64,000 nt of DNA from DASZHJ01 sp035517495 (GTDB lineage Bacteria > Pseudomonadota > Alphaproteobacteria > ATCC43930 > CGMCC-115725): positions 1 to 64,000 of the forward strand of contig DATIYT010000138.1 in NCBI GenBank assembly GCA_035517495.1, in the 5' to 3' direction. A program made the position numbers and the translations under genes. Below, one piece after another: positions 17,083 to 25,621 of the stretch. The notes under the pieces are model-generated. The model was not told the DNA's origin and did no database searches. It saw only the letters and a list, made by a program, of their open reading frames with translations. Positions within the stretch are counted from its first letter, which is position 1, and each line of letters starts with the position of its first letter.

Positions 17083-17325
17083 ATGGAGTACATGGCTATG
17101 TCCAATTTCCTTGCAAAGTTGACCGATGGACTCATCGGCCGTTTCGAGAACTGGCGGGCGCGGGAGCGCGCTTTTCAGGAGCTTGCGGCCCTGGACGACC
17201 GCTCGCTGGCTGATATCGGATTGAGCCGGGGCGACATCCCCTTCATTCTGAACAACGGTGCCGCACAGCGGCAGCCGGTGTTTCAGCCGCTCAACGCCAA
17301 CGAGCCGACACGGGACGCCGCCTAA
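17083..17325 (+). CDS. DUF1127 domain small protein
   Basis: An 80-residue protein. Its middle carries the DUF1127 signature: RFENWRARERAFQELAALDDRSLADIGLSRGDIP, an Arg-rich helix followed by the LxDIGLxRxDI motif. DUF1127 proteins are small, abundant and linked in alphaproteobacteria to stress adaptation and RNA turnover. ATGs at 17083, 17092 and 17098 are in frame; the first is spaced best from GCAGGTG. The start region lies just after a 7-bp hairpin. It is monocistronic, with minus-strand genes on both sides (the M24 peptidase diverges, the cupin converges). Confidence 0.88.
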   Translation: MEYMAMSNFLAKLTDGLIGRFENWRARERAFQELAALDDRSLADIGLSRGDIPFILNNGAAQRQPVFQPLNANEPTRDAA

Positions 17326-17343
17326 GGCGGTCTCGTCCGCGAA

Positions 17344-17364
17344 CGGGCCGGCCCTGCCGGCCCG
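17344..17364. terminator. GC-rich hairpin between convergent genes
   Basis: CGGGCCGGC (17344-17352) pairs perfectly with GCCGGCCCG (17356-17364) around a 3-base loop. It lies 19 bases after the DUF1127 stop and 31 bases from the end of the convergent cupin gene. It lacks a T tract on either side, so it may be only a transcript-stabilising or pausing hairpin. Confidence 0.45.
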
Positions 17365-17394
17365 CGCGGGCGGTTTCAGCGTGTCCGCCCCGGT

Positions 17395-17865
17395 TCAATA
17401 CGGGGTCCCATCTTTGCGCATGAACGAGTATTTGCCGTCGCTTCCCATGCGCCCATGCATGTCGATCTCGGGATAGGCAACCTCGTCTCCCGCGGTCCGG
17501 TCACCGACAACGAGCAACAGCACATCCCTCGCTGAGCGATTGACGAAGCGGTGCGCATTGCCGGTTCCGGCCGGAAATCCTGCACACATTCCCGCCCGCA
17601 ACATCTCCGCCCCCGCATCGCTCTCAAGCACGACTTCGCCTTCGAGCACATAGATGAATTCGTCCTGGCGCGTGTGCGCGTGACGATGCGATGACTGCCC
17701 GCCAGGCACGATCCGGGTGAGGTTCACCCCGAAATTCCGCAGCTTTGCGTGATCGCCGAGCCGCCGGTTCCAGCGCCGCTGATTGGCTGCGCGGAAAGGC
17801 TCGGGATAGCTCGTCGCGTTGGTCTCGGGCAGCGTCAGAGGGTCAAACCCCGATTTCTCGCTCAT
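17395..17865 (-). CDS. Cupin domain protein
   Basis: A 156-residue protein with one cupin barrel. Motif 1 is visible as SSHRHAHTRQDEFIYVLEGEVVLE, which supplies the His, His, Glu metal ligands. Motif 2 is GFPAGTGNAHRFVNRS, which supplies the last His. The C-terminus has a polar YPEIDMHGRMGSDGKYSFMRKDGTPY segment often seen in uncharacterised bacterial cupins. The reaction is unknown. It starts 20 bases after the uppP stop and is the last gene of the pcrA-DUF2817-prmA-uppP-cupin run. Confidence 0.88.
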   Translation of the reverse strand: MSEKSGFDPLTLPETNATSYPEPFRAANQRRWNRRLGDHAKLRNFGVNLTRIVPGGQSSHRHAHTRQDEFIYVLEGEVVLESDAGAEMLRAGMCAGFPAGTGNAHRFVNRSARDVLLLVVGDRTAGDEVAYPEIDMHGRMGSDGKYSFMRKDGTPY

Positions 17866-17885
17866 AGACGATCTCCCGTGCGAAC

Positions 17886-18719
17886 TCAAAGCACGAACAG
17901 AATCAGCCCGGCCGCGATCGCGCCGGCGGCCCAACAGTAATAGGCGAAGGGATCGAGCGCCTCGAAATCGTGGCGCCGGAAGTAGCGCATCAGGAACGCG
18001 ATGCTGAGGAAGGCGGTGACTCCGGCGACGACGCCCGCGAGCCAGGCAATGCTGTTGATATGCTCTCCCTCGCGCATCAGCTTGGGCACTTCGAGCACGG
18101 CGGCGCCGACGATGATCGGCGTCGCGATCAGAAACGAGAAATGCGCGGCCTCGCGATGCTTCAGGCCGGCGAGCAATCCGCCGACCATGGTGACACCCGA
18201 GCGCGAAATGCCGGGGATCAGCGCCGCGCTCTGCAGAGTGCCGATCAGCAGCGCGCCGCGCCAGCCAAGTTCGCTCAGACCTCGTTCGCCGGCCATGCGG
18301 CGCAACCGCTCGCCTGCGAATAGGATCGCACCGTTGACGATGAGGAAGATCGCCGCCACCACCGGCGAGCCGAACAGGCGGCGGAGCGGGTGTTCCAACG
18401 CGAAGCCAATGATCACCGCCGGTATCGTGGCGATCACGATCAGTCCCAGCAGCCGCCAGTAGGATCGCCGCTCCGCGGGATCGCCCTGCCCTAGCACCGC
18501 GAGCGCGAGACCGACCCAATCGCGCCAGAAATAGATCAGCAGCGCCGCCGCGGTTCCGAGATGCAGCACCACCAGGAACGGCAGGAAATACGGCGCCTGT
18601 TGATCGAGGCTCCAGCCGAGCAGGCGCGGCAACAGCACCGCGTGCCCGAGGCTGCTCACGGGAAACAGCTCGGTGATCCCCTGCAGGATCGCGGTCACCA
18701 GGGCTTGCAGATAGGTCAC
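17886..18719 (-). CDS. uppP: Undecaprenyl-diphosphatase UppP (BacA family)
   Basis: A 277-residue polytopic membrane enzyme that dephosphorylates undecaprenyl pyrophosphate to recycle the lipid carrier for peptidoglycan and polysaccharide synthesis. Both signature motifs are present: ELFPVSSLGHAVLL near the N-terminus (catalytic Glu and His region) and PGISRSGVTMVGGLLAGL in the second half. About eight hydrophobic segments are visible. The GTG start at 18719 follows GAGGGGGAAG and overlaps the prmA stop (GTGA), so the two genes are translationally coupled. Overexpression of this family confers bacitracin resistance. Confidence 0.95.
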   Translation of the reverse strand: MTYLQALVTAILQGITELFPVSSLGHAVLLPRLLGWSLDQQAPYFLPFLVVLHLGTAAALLIYFWRDWVGLALAVLGQGDPAERRSYWRLLGLIVIATIPAVIIGFALEHPLRRLFGSPVVAAIFLIVNGAILFAGERLRRMAGERGLSELGWRGALLIGTLQSAALIPGISRSGVTMVGGLLAGLKHREAAHFSFLIATPIIVGAAVLEVPKLMREGEHINSIAWLAGVVAGVTAFLSIAFLMRYFRRHDFEALDPFAYYCWAAGAIAAGLILFVL

Positions 18720-19624
18720 TGATCTTCCCCCTCGGCATGAAGCGCGGAGCGGCGCAAAATTAACGTATGCCAACCCTCGATGGCGATGCGGCGTTGCAGA
18801 AAGAGTCGCCGCTGCCGATGCGCCGCGAGCACCAATGGCTCCTGGCTCGCAAGCAGGCCCGAGAGCACGGCGGCACCGCCGGGCCTCAGCACGGCGGATA
18901 GCTCGCACGCCATTGTCGCGAGCGGGCGCGCCAGGATATTGGCGCACACGAGATCAAAGGGTGCGTCACGGCGCACGAGGCGGCCGCGATAGCCCGCACT
19001 CCAACCGGCGCGGACACGGTTCGCAACGCGATTGCGACGGAAATTGACTGCCGCGGCACGTACTGACCCACCGTCGATATCGACCGCGAGTACCCGAGCG
19101 ACGCCGGACTTGGCTGCGGCAATCGCGAGAATTCCTGTGCCGGTCCCCATGTCGAGCGCCCGCCAATAGCGACCGCGGCGCGTCAGGTCGTCGAGGGCAC
19201 GCAGACAACCCTCGGTGCTCGCGTGCTCACCGGTGCCAAACGCCGTCGCCGCGTCGATCAGCAGCTCACGGCTGCCCGCCGGGGGCGCTCCCTGAAAATG
19301 CGAGCCACGAATAAAGAAGCGTCCCACTCGGCGCGGTGGAAAGCTCTCCTGGTTCTCGCGCAGCCAGTCGCGCGGCGGGAGCCGTTCGACCGTCGGCTCC
19401 GGCGGCGCCCCGTGCCCGATCCAGGCTGCAAGGAAAGCCGCCGCCAACTCGCGGCGATCGGGCTCCGCCGTTGCAAAACCCTCGATCAACCACTCGTTCC
19501 CGGGCGGGTTTTCGAACACACTCACAGCGTCGCAAAGCGTGCCGAGCGCCGCCACCGCCCGCTCCGTCAGCGCCGCATCCCCGACCCGCACCGCGAGGTG
19601 CCAGGTGCTGCCGTCATGAATCAC
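18716..19624 (-). CDS. prmA: Ribosomal protein L11 methyltransferase
   Basis: A 302-residue SAM-dependent enzyme that trimethylates ribosomal protein L11. The N-terminal substrate-recognition domain (about 1-110) leads to the Rossmann core with DAATAFGTGEHASTEGCLRAL, DMGTGTGILAIAAAKSGVARVLAVDID (SAM motif I and acidic loop) and the NPPY-equivalent LVCANILARPL. A DUF2817 gene ends 16 bases upstream and uppP overlaps its stop. The family assignment is clear from motif I plus the FGTGEH segment, which is diagnostic for PrmA. Confidence 0.94.
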   Translation of the reverse strand: MIHDGSTWHLAVRVGDAALTERAVAALGTLCDAVSVFENPPGNEWLIEGFATAEPDRRELAAAFLAAWIGHGAPPEPTVERLPPRDWLRENQESFPPRRVGRFFIRGSHFQGAPPAGSRELLIDAATAFGTGEHASTEGCLRALDDLTRRGRYWRALDMGTGTGILAIAAAKSGVARVLAVDIDGGSVRAAAVNFRRNRVANRVRAGWSAGYRGRLVRRDAPFDLVCANILARPLATMACELSAVLRPGGAAVLSGLLASQEPLVLAAHRQRRLFLQRRIAIEGWHTLILRRSALHAEGEDQ

Positions 19625-19640
19625 GCGGTTGATCGCTCCA

Positions 19641-20726
19641 TCAGGCGGCGAGGCCCTTGAGCGCGTTGCGCTGGTGCGTGAAGGCTTGCTCGAAGATCAT
19701 TTCTTTCCAGTCGTCCTTGTCGCCGTAGAACGCATCGCGTACCTGCGCCTTGATTTCGCGGCCGCTCGTGCTGTCGAGCTTGCCGTGAAGATGCAGCCAA
19801 TTGTCGGCGCGCAAGGCGGTCAGCACCTGTTCCAGCGGCAGGGTTCCGTACTCGATCGCGAGTCCGGTCACCTCGGTCTGTGCCAGACGTCGCTCCATGC
19901 CGGACAGGATATCGCCGCGCACATCGGCAGAGGTCGAGTTGCCCAGCGCCGTCGAAGTGGTCCGATCTCCGTACCATTGCCGCGCGCGGCCCAATCCCGG
20001 CGAGCCCGGCCGATGAATGACGATCGGCTCGCCGTAGCCCCAGGGACCGAGGCCGGTGTGAAAATCGATGATCGCGAGCCGGCGTGCCCGGCCCGCATGC
20101 CGATCCACGATCTCGTTGAGCGTCGCACGCGACCAGGTCCCGCAGGCGCCGCCGTAGAATACACCGTCGGCATGGTTGTATTGCCCGACGGTGATCGCCG
20201 CCTGCAACGCCGCTGAGCCGTGCTTTTCACGGTACTCGTCGAGCCGTTCTTGCGCCGCGCTCAACGCCGACGAAGTCCACTCCCGCGGGCAAATGGCGTC
20301 CGCGAGCTCGTCATAACCCGGGTTGGCCGGAAGCTTGCCGCCGTGATCGACGAAATTGCGGTTGAGGTCGACGTTGTCCTCGTTGACTCGACGCAGCCAC
20401 GCGAAACCGTAGGGGTTGATCGCATGGACCACGACCAGCGCCGTGTCGGCCGGCAGCTCGCGCCCGAGCCCGGCGGCAAAGCTGCCGGCCTGAGCACCCG
20501 AGCCGCAGAACCCCTCGACGCCGTGCGTACCGGAGATGGTCAGTAGAACGCGACTCGCGGCGCTGGGACCGAGCCGGGCCACGTCAGTGGCGAGCTCCTC
20601 GCCGCCGGGGCCGCGAGCCTTCGGACGGACGTGCGAGTTGAGCGCGGCACCCGCGCGCGTCGCGGCTTCACGGAACTTGTGCCGCGCTTCCTGGTAATCT
20701 TTCGAGAAATATTGGCGCGCCGCCAT
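19641..20726 (-). CDS. DUF2817 (M14-like zinc carboxypeptidase-fold) protein
   Basis: A 361-residue protein. Its features match the DUF2817 group of the M14 carboxypeptidase/aspartoacylase clan: SGTHGVEGFCGSGAQAG supplies the His and Glu zinc ligands, NPYGFAWLRRVNEDNVDLNRNF supplies the substrate-binding Arg and Asn-Arg-Asn, and IIDFHTGLGPWGYGEPI supplies the third His. The natural substrate is unknown; amide or peptide hydrolysis is expected. It is 13 bases after pcrA and 16 bases before prmA, so it belongs to the same probable transcript, but the context does not specify a pathway. Confidence 0.88.
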   Translation of the reverse strand: MAARQYFSKDYQEARHKFREAATRAGAALNSHVRPKARGPGGEELATDVARLGPSAASRVLLTISGTHGVEGFCGSGAQAGSFAAGLGRELPADTALVVVHAINPYGFAWLRRVNEDNVDLNRNFVDHGGKLPANPGYDELADAICPREWTSSALSAAQERLDEYREKHGSAALQAAITVGQYNHADGVFYGGACGTWSRATLNEIVDRHAGRARRLAIIDFHTGLGPWGYGEPIVIHRPGSPGLGRARQWYGDRTTSTALGNSTSADVRGDILSGMERRLAQTEVTGLAIEYGTLPLEQVLTALRADNWLHLHGKLDSTSGREIKAQVRDAFYGDKDDWKEMIFEQAFTHQRNALKGLAA

Positions 20727-20739
20727 CGACCCACCTCGC

Positions 20740-22974
20740 TCAGCTTTTCTCGACGAAGCTGTCCATCACCATCTTGTCGCCGGCCTTGTCGAAGGCGATG
20801 GCGAGCTTGTTGTCCTCGACGCGCTGCACCGTACCGTAGCCAAATTTTTGATGGAAGACGCGATCGCCGCGGCTAAAGCCGCCGACTCGGCGCACCTCCT
20901 GCCCTCGCACTGGCACTGCGCGGCCTTCGATCAACGGCGCCTGGTGGCGCGGAGACCAACGCGGCGCGCGCAGCGCCTCCATTCCCTCCCAGACCGGGGC
21001 GGGGCTCGGCAGCAGCCCCGCCTCGGCGATGGTCTCGACATTGTCGGCCGGCAATTCCTCGACGAATCGCGAAGGGATCGAGCTCTGCCACTGGCCGTGA
21101 ATGCGCCGGTTGGCGGCGAAGCTCACATCGGCGCGCTTGCGCGCGCGTGTGAGGCCCACATAAGCGAGGCGACGCTCCTCTTCCAGCGCCTTCAAGCCGC
21201 TTTCCTCGAGCGCGCGCTGGTTCGGAAACACGCCTTCCTCCCAGCCCGGCAGAAACACGTTGTCGAATTCGAGGCCCTTGGCGCTGTGCAGGGTCATGAT
21301 GTTGACGGCGTCGCTCGCGCCCGATTCGGTTGCCTCCATCACCAGGCTCACGTGATCGAGGAATCCCGCCAGCGACTCGAATTCCGCCATGGCCGAGACC
21401 ATTTCCTTGACGTTCTCGACACGGCCCGGCGCATCCGCCGATTTGTCCGCCTGCCACATCGCGATATAGCCGGATTCATCGAATACGAGCGCCGCGAGCT
21501 CGGTATGCGGCAGCGAGGATTCGAGACTGCGCCATCGATCAAGCGCCGCCAGGAATTCGCCCAGCGCCTTGCGCGCGGCCGGCCGCAATTCGTCCGTTCC
21601 GGCGAGGCGATGCGCCGCCTCCGCCAAGGGCACCTGTTGCGCGCGCGACGCCGCGTGCAGGACCTGCAGGGTTCCCTCGCCGATGCCGCGTCGCGGCACG
21701 TTGACGATGCGCTCGAAGGCGAGGTCGTCCGCGGGCTGGTGAATGAGGCGCAGATAGGCGAGTGCGTCGCGTATTTCCTGGCGCTCGTAGAAGCGCGGCC
21801 CACCGACGATCCGATAGGGCAGTCCGATCTGAATAAAGCGTTCCTCGAATTCTCGGGTCTGGAAGCCCGCGCGCACGAGGATTGCCGCCTCCGCGAGCGT
21901 CTCGCCCTTGCGCTGCAGCGACTCGATTTCATCGCCGATCCAGCGCGCCTCCTGCTCGCTGTCCCAGACCGCACGCACGCGCACCTTCTCGCCTTCGTTG
22001 ACGTCGGTCCAGAGCGTCTTGCCGAGGCGGCCCTGATTGTGCGCGATCAGCCCCGCGGCAGCCGCGAGGATATGCGGGGTCGAGCGATAATTCTGTTCGA
22101 GGCGCACGATGCGCGCCCCCGGGAAATCGTGCTCGAAGCGCAGGATGTTCTCGACCTCGGCACCGCGCCAGGAATAGACGCTCTGGTCGTCGTCGCCGAC
22201 GCAGCAGAGATTGCGATGCTTCTGCGCGAGCAGGCGCAGCCACAGATATTGGGCGACGTTGGTGTCCTGGTACTCGTCGACCAGGATATAGCGGAAACGC
22301 CGCTGATAGTCCGCCAGCACCTCCGCGTGCGAGAGGAACAGTGTCAGATTGTGCAGCAACAGATCGCCAAAATCGGCGGCATTCAGCGTGATCAGCCGCT
22401 GCTGGTAGCGCTCGTAAAGCTCGCGCCCCCGCCCATCCGCCACCATCGCCGCCTCATCCGTGGGCACCTTTTCGGGAGCGAGGCCGCGGTCCTTCCATCG
22501 GCTGAAAGCCGAGAGCAGCACGCGCGGCGGCACGCGACGATCGTCGAGGTTGGCATCGGCCACGATCTGCTTCAGCAGCCGGAGCTGGTCGTCCGCATCG
22601 AGAATGGTGAAGTTGGCCTTGAGCCCCACCCGGTCCGCGTGACGGCGCAGGATGCGGGCGGCGAGCGCGTGGAAGGTACCGAGCCAGAGTCCGTCGACGG
22701 CGGCACCGATCATGCGCTCAAGCCGCTCTCGCATTTCGCGAGCAGCTTTGTTGGTGAAGGTGACCGCCAGCAGCTGCCCCGGAAACGCGCGCGAGGTCGC
22801 GAGGATATGGGCCAGGCGGGTGGTGAGCACGCGCGTCTTTCCGGTGCCCGCGCCCGCCAGCACAAGCACCGGGCCGTCCACGGCCTCGACCGCCTCGCGC
22901 TGCGCCGGGTTTAGAGCGGCGAGATAGGGCGGGACGGCGGCGGCCCACGCGGTCGGGGAGGAGTCTTCTGACAT
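20740..22974 (-). CDS. pcrA: UvrD/PcrA-type ATP-dependent DNA helicase
   Basis: A 744-residue superfamily 1A helicase. The helicase motifs appear in order: Q motif LNPAQREAV, Walker A GAGTGKTRVLTTRLA, motif Ia AVTFTNKAAREM, Walker B YILVDEYQDTN, motif III CVGDDDQSVYSWRGA, motif IV RLEQNYRS, motif V MTLHSAKGLEF and motif VI RRLAYVGLTRARKR. The C-terminal tail ends in a Tudor-like segment (GDRVFHQKFGYGTVQRVEDNKLAIAF) typical of PcrA/UvrD, which binds RNA polymerase or ssDNA partners. It acts in nucleotide excision repair and removal of stalled complexes. It heads the minus-strand run and diverges from the permease at 23070. Confidence 0.96.
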   Translation of the reverse strand: MSEDSSPTAWAAAVPPYLAALNPAQREAVEAVDGPVLVLAGAGTGKTRVLTTRLAHILATSRAFPGQLLAVTFTNKAAREMRERLERMIGAAVDGLWLGTFHALAARILRRHADRVGLKANFTILDADDQLRLLKQIVADANLDDRRVPPRVLLSAFSRWKDRGLAPEKVPTDEAAMVADGRGRELYERYQQRLITLNAADFGDLLLHNLTLFLSHAEVLADYQRRFRYILVDEYQDTNVAQYLWLRLLAQKHRNLCCVGDDDQSVYSWRGAEVENILRFEHDFPGARIVRLEQNYRSTPHILAAAAGLIAHNQGRLGKTLWTDVNEGEKVRVRAVWDSEQEARWIGDEIESLQRKGETLAEAAILVRAGFQTREFEERFIQIGLPYRIVGGPRFYERQEIRDALAYLRLIHQPADDLAFERIVNVPRRGIGEGTLQVLHAASRAQQVPLAEAAHRLAGTDELRPAARKALGEFLAALDRWRSLESSLPHTELAALVFDESGYIAMWQADKSADAPGRVENVKEMVSAMAEFESLAGFLDHVSLVMEATESGASDAVNIMTLHSAKGLEFDNVFLPGWEEGVFPNQRALEESGLKALEEERRLAYVGLTRARKRADVSFAANRRIHGQWQSSIPSRFVEELPADNVETIAEAGLLPSPAPVWEGMEALRAPRWSPRHQAPLIEGRAVPVRGQEVRRVGGFSRGDRVFHQKFGYGTVQRVEDNKLAIAFDKAGDKMVMDSFVEKS

Positions 22975-23069
22975 GGCTTTGCCAATTCACTATCCAATTC
23001 GCTATATAGCATGAGCCTGCCTGCGGTCACCCCCGAGCTTCAGTCGTTCCCGAACACCCGTCCGTTTTC

Positions 23070-24335
23070 ATGCAAAACGCCATCATCGTCCTCGTCTTCG
23101 TGTTGACCTATGTCGGCATGGCCGCCGGCCGTCTCCCGTGGCTCAGAGTCGACCGCACTGGGATCGCGCTCCTTGGCGTCATTGCCCTTCTGGTGCTGAA
23201 GGCCGCGACTCTCGATGACATCGCCGGCAATATCGATACCGCAAGCCTGGCGCTGCTGTTCGGGCTCATGATCATTTCGGCGCAGTTCGCGGCCTCCGGG
23301 TTCTTCGACCTCTGCGTACAGCGCATCATGGGTAGCCCGGGCGGGCCTATGCTGCTCTTGGCGCTGACCGTCGGCGTCTGTGGCCTGCTGTCGGCGGTGC
23401 TGGTCAACGATATCCTGCTGTTCGGTTTGACACCGCTATTGATCGCGGGGGCCAGGCGGCGGAACCTCGACCCCCGGCCCTTCGTGTTGGCGCTCGCCGC
23501 CGCCACCAACGCGGGCTCGGCTGCGACCTTGATCGGCAGTCCGCAGAACATCGTCATCGGCCAACTCGGCAATCTGAGCTTCTGGAAGTTTCTCGCGGCC
23601 TGCGGCGTCCCGGCGCTGGTGGGTCTCGGGATCGTGTTCGCCGTGATCTGGTTCCAATGGCGGCAACGCATGGAGAACCCCGAGGTACTGCCGGACGACC
23701 TGCCGGAGGTGCCGATTCACCCGCACGACCGTGTCCAGACCATCAAGGGCGCGATCGCTGTCGTGGCGCTGCTGGTGTTCTTCATATTCCCGGTGCCGCA
23801 CGAAACCGTTGCTCTCTTCATCGCGGCGCTGCTGATCCTGACGCGCAAATTCACCAGCCGCATCATGATCGCAGCCGTGGACTGGCCTTTGCTGCTGCTG
23901 GTGGCCTGTCTCTTCGCGGTAACCGGCGCGCTGCATGATGTCGGTATCTCCTGGAAGATCAATTCCGCCCTCGCCGATCTGGGTTTCGCTCCCGACAATC
24001 TGACCGTGCTGACGCCGCTCACGCTGCTCATGAGCAACACGATCGGCAACGTGCCGGCGGTGATCATGCTGCTGCAGATCTGGCAAGCGCTGCCCCAGGG
24101 CGCGCTCTATGGATTGGCGCTGCTCTCGACGCTCTCGGGCAACCTGCTGCTGGTGGGCAGCCTTGCGAATCTGATCGTCGTCGAATATGCCCAGCGCTAT
24201 GGCGTGCGCATCACCTTCGCGGAGCACGCGCGCGCCGGCATCCCGATCGCGCTGCTTTCGATGGCGTTCGCCTTCGCTTGGCTTGCCTATTGGAATTGGC
24301 TGCCAATCCTGCCGGGTGGCGAGAGCGGCCCCTAG
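23070..24335 (+). CDS. SLC13/ArsB-type anion permease
   Basis: A 421-residue integral membrane protein with about eleven hydrophobic segments. The arrangement is that of the ion-transporter superfamily: N-terminal VFVLTYVGMAAGRLPWLRVDRTG, LLFGLMIISAQFAASGFFD, VLVNDILLFGLTPLLI, ATNAGSAATLIGSPQNIVIGQLG (the conserved first hairpin motif) and a symmetry-related MSNTIGNVPAVIMLLQIW in the second half. Such permeases carry inorganic or dicarboxylate anions; the substrate is not predictable. The start ATG at 23070 has no strong ribosome-binding site. A GNAT gene follows after 19 bases. Confidence 0.88.
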   Translation: MQNAIIVLVFVLTYVGMAAGRLPWLRVDRTGIALLGVIALLVLKAATLDDIAGNIDTASLALLFGLMIISAQFAASGFFDLCVQRIMGSPGGPMLLLALTVGVCGLLSAVLVNDILLFGLTPLLIAGARRRNLDPRPFVLALAAATNAGSAATLIGSPQNIVIGQLGNLSFWKFLAACGVPALVGLGIVFAVIWFQWRQRMENPEVLPDDLPEVPIHPHDRVQTIKGAIAVVALLVFFIFPVPHETVALFIAALLILTRKFTSRIMIAAVDWPLLLLVACLFAVTGALHDVGISWKINSALADLGFAPDNLTVLTPLTLLMSNTIGNVPAVIMLLQIWQALPQGALYGLALLSTLSGNLLLVGSLANLIVVEYAQRYGVRITFAEHARAGIPIALLSMAFAFAWLAYWNWLPILPGGESGP

Positions 24336-24354
24336 CATCACCGTCGGAGTCCGC

Positions 24355-24843
24355 ATGCCCAAGATTGTTTTGCGCGCCGCCACAGCCGACGACGTCGGCA
24401 TTCTCCTGGAATTGATCCGCGGGCTCGCCCTTTACGAGAAGAAACCGGAGCAGGCGGTCGCGACCGAGGCCGATCTGTTGGAACACGGCTTCGGCCCAGT
24501 GCCGCGCTTCGAGGCGCTCATTGCCTTCGTGGACGGGAAACCTGCGGGGTTCGCCCTGTATTTCCCGAATTTCTCTACGTGGACCGGCCGGCCCGGGCTC
24601 TATCTCGAGGATATTTTCGTCCCGGAATGGGCGCGCAAGCTCGGCGTCGGGCGGCGGCTGATGGCGCGGCTCGCGGCGATCACGCTCGACCGCGGTTGGG
24701 GCCGCTTCGACTTCTCGGTGCTGAATTGGAATCCCGCGCGGGGATTTTACCACCGCCTCGGCTTCGAGCACTTGCAGGAGTGGCTCCCCTACCGCGCCGT
24801 GGGTGACGCCCTGAGCCGGCTCGCGGCGGAGGACCGAGGTTAG
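24355..24843 (+). CDS. GNAT family N-acetyltransferase (diamine acetyltransferase-like)
   Basis: A 162-residue single GNAT domain. It starts KIVLRAATADDVGILLELIRGLALYEKKPE, then FALYFPNFSTWTGRPGLYLEDIFVPEWARKLGVGRRLMARL, the acetyl-CoA loop with the RxLGVGRRL pattern, and ends VLNWNPARGFYHRLGFEHLQEW. The FSTWxGRPGLYLEDxFV segment is characteristic of the thialysine/spermidine acetyltransferase group, so an amine substrate is likely. The ATG at 24355 follows GTCGGAGTCC; upstream frame residues have no GNAT similarity. It is 19 bases after the permease gene. Confidence 0.9.
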   Translation: MPKIVLRAATADDVGILLELIRGLALYEKKPEQAVATEADLLEHGFGPVPRFEALIAFVDGKPAGFALYFPNFSTWTGRPGLYLEDIFVPEWARKLGVGRRLMARLAAITLDRGWGRFDFSVLNWNPARGFYHRLGFEHLQEWLPYRAVGDALSRLAAEDRG

Positions 24844-24934
24844 GTCGTTCCGATTAGCACGCGGTGTGCAAAAACGGGCATTCCCTCTAAAATAGCCTCC
24901 GCTTAGCGCTTGTTTTCACTGACGCTTTGGCGCG

Positions 24935-25141
24935 GTGAGCGTACGCATGTATGCGGACGATCACCGGCCGCCGCATTTCCACATCGTGTCACCTGACTTT
25001 CAAGTGCTGGTGCGGATTTCGGATATGGGGATCATTGCCGGAGAGGCGCGACCCGCCCAGATCGCGAGAGCCATTGCGTGGGCTCGAGCGCATAGGGAAG
25101 CGCTCGCGCTTAGGTGGGCAGAATTGAATGAGCGAGGGTAA
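24935..25141 (+). CDS. DUF4160 domain protein
   Basis: A 68-residue protein. Its RMYADDHRPPHFHI block and the following FQVLVRISD and GxIxAGEARPAQIARAIAWARAHREAL segments define DUF4160. It starts with GTG at 24935. In the same frame, family-like residues RFGAV continue upstream until a TGA at 24920-24922, suggesting that the original N-terminus (usually beginning around an MPTIS-type start) was lost. It is followed after 3 bases by a DUF2442-HTH gene, the usual partner. Such pairs resemble toxin-antitoxin loci in size and order, but no activity is established. Confidence 0.82.
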   Translation: MSVRMYADDHRPPHFHIVSPDFQVLVRISDMGIIAGEARPAQIARAIAWARAHREALALRWAELNERG

Positions 25142-25144
25142 TTT

Positions 25145-25597
25145 ATGCCAAAAAAAGTTTTGCCCCGTATCGTCGCCGTTGTGCCCGGCCGGAAGCGCAC
25201 GAGGCTGCGTGTGCAATGGGACAACGGTGATCAAAGCTTGATCGATGTGTCCAGCGTCATCGGAAATTTCCGAGTGTATGCACCGCTGCGGCACTCACCG
25301 GTGCTATTTCGCCAAGTCCGCGTCGGCGAACATGGCACGGATATCATTTGGCCGAAGGGCATCGATATGGCAGCGGATACGCTATGGCGCCTGGCACAGG
25401 AGCAGGCGGGTGCGACCATGACAGCCGCAGCGTTCAAGCATTGGCGCGAACGCAAAGCCTACACGCTCACCGAAGCCGCCCGCGCGCTTGGGACTAGCCG
25501 GCGCATGATCGCATACTACGAGGAAGGCGAGCGACCGATTCCGCGCGTGGTCGCGCTGGCAACGCGAGCGCTGGACGCGGAGAACGTGCCGGCTTAA
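25145..25597 (+). CDS. DUF2442 protein fused to a helix-turn-helix
   Basis: A 150-residue two-part protein. Residues 1-85 are DUF2442: PRIVAVVPGRKRTRLRVQWDNGDQ, then DVSSVIGNFRVYAPLR, then FRQVRVGEHGTDIIWPKGIDMAADTLWRLA. Residues about 98-148 form an HTH: FKHWRERKAYTLTEAARALGTSRRMIAYYEEGERPIPRVVALATRAL. The second part would bind DNA and could autoregulate the pair. It starts 3 bases after the DUF4160 stop. Stand-alone DUF2442 proteins are about 80 residues, so the fusion makes this the likely antitoxin or regulator half, if the pair is a toxin-antitoxin-like module (inference). Confidence 0.88.
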   Translation: MPKKVLPRIVAVVPGRKRTRLRVQWDNGDQSLIDVSSVIGNFRVYAPLRHSPVLFRQVRVGEHGTDIIWPKGIDMAADTLWRLAQEQAGATMTAAAFKHWRERKAYTLTEAARALGTSRRMIAYYEEGERPIPRVVALATRALDAENVPA

Positions 25598-25621
25598 TCG
25601 GGCATGAGTCAAAAGCCGTGT

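Noticed and set aside
20848..22914. 688-codon plus-strand open frame opposite pcrA
   Set aside because: Antisense to a complete helicase with all motifs; composition follows the complementary codon bias only.
23001..23010. GCTATATAGC palindrome between pcrA and the permease as an SOS box
   Set aside because: It does not match the alphaproteobacterial GTTC-N7-GTTC/GAAC LexA patterns; a 10-bp AT-centred palindrome can occur by chance.
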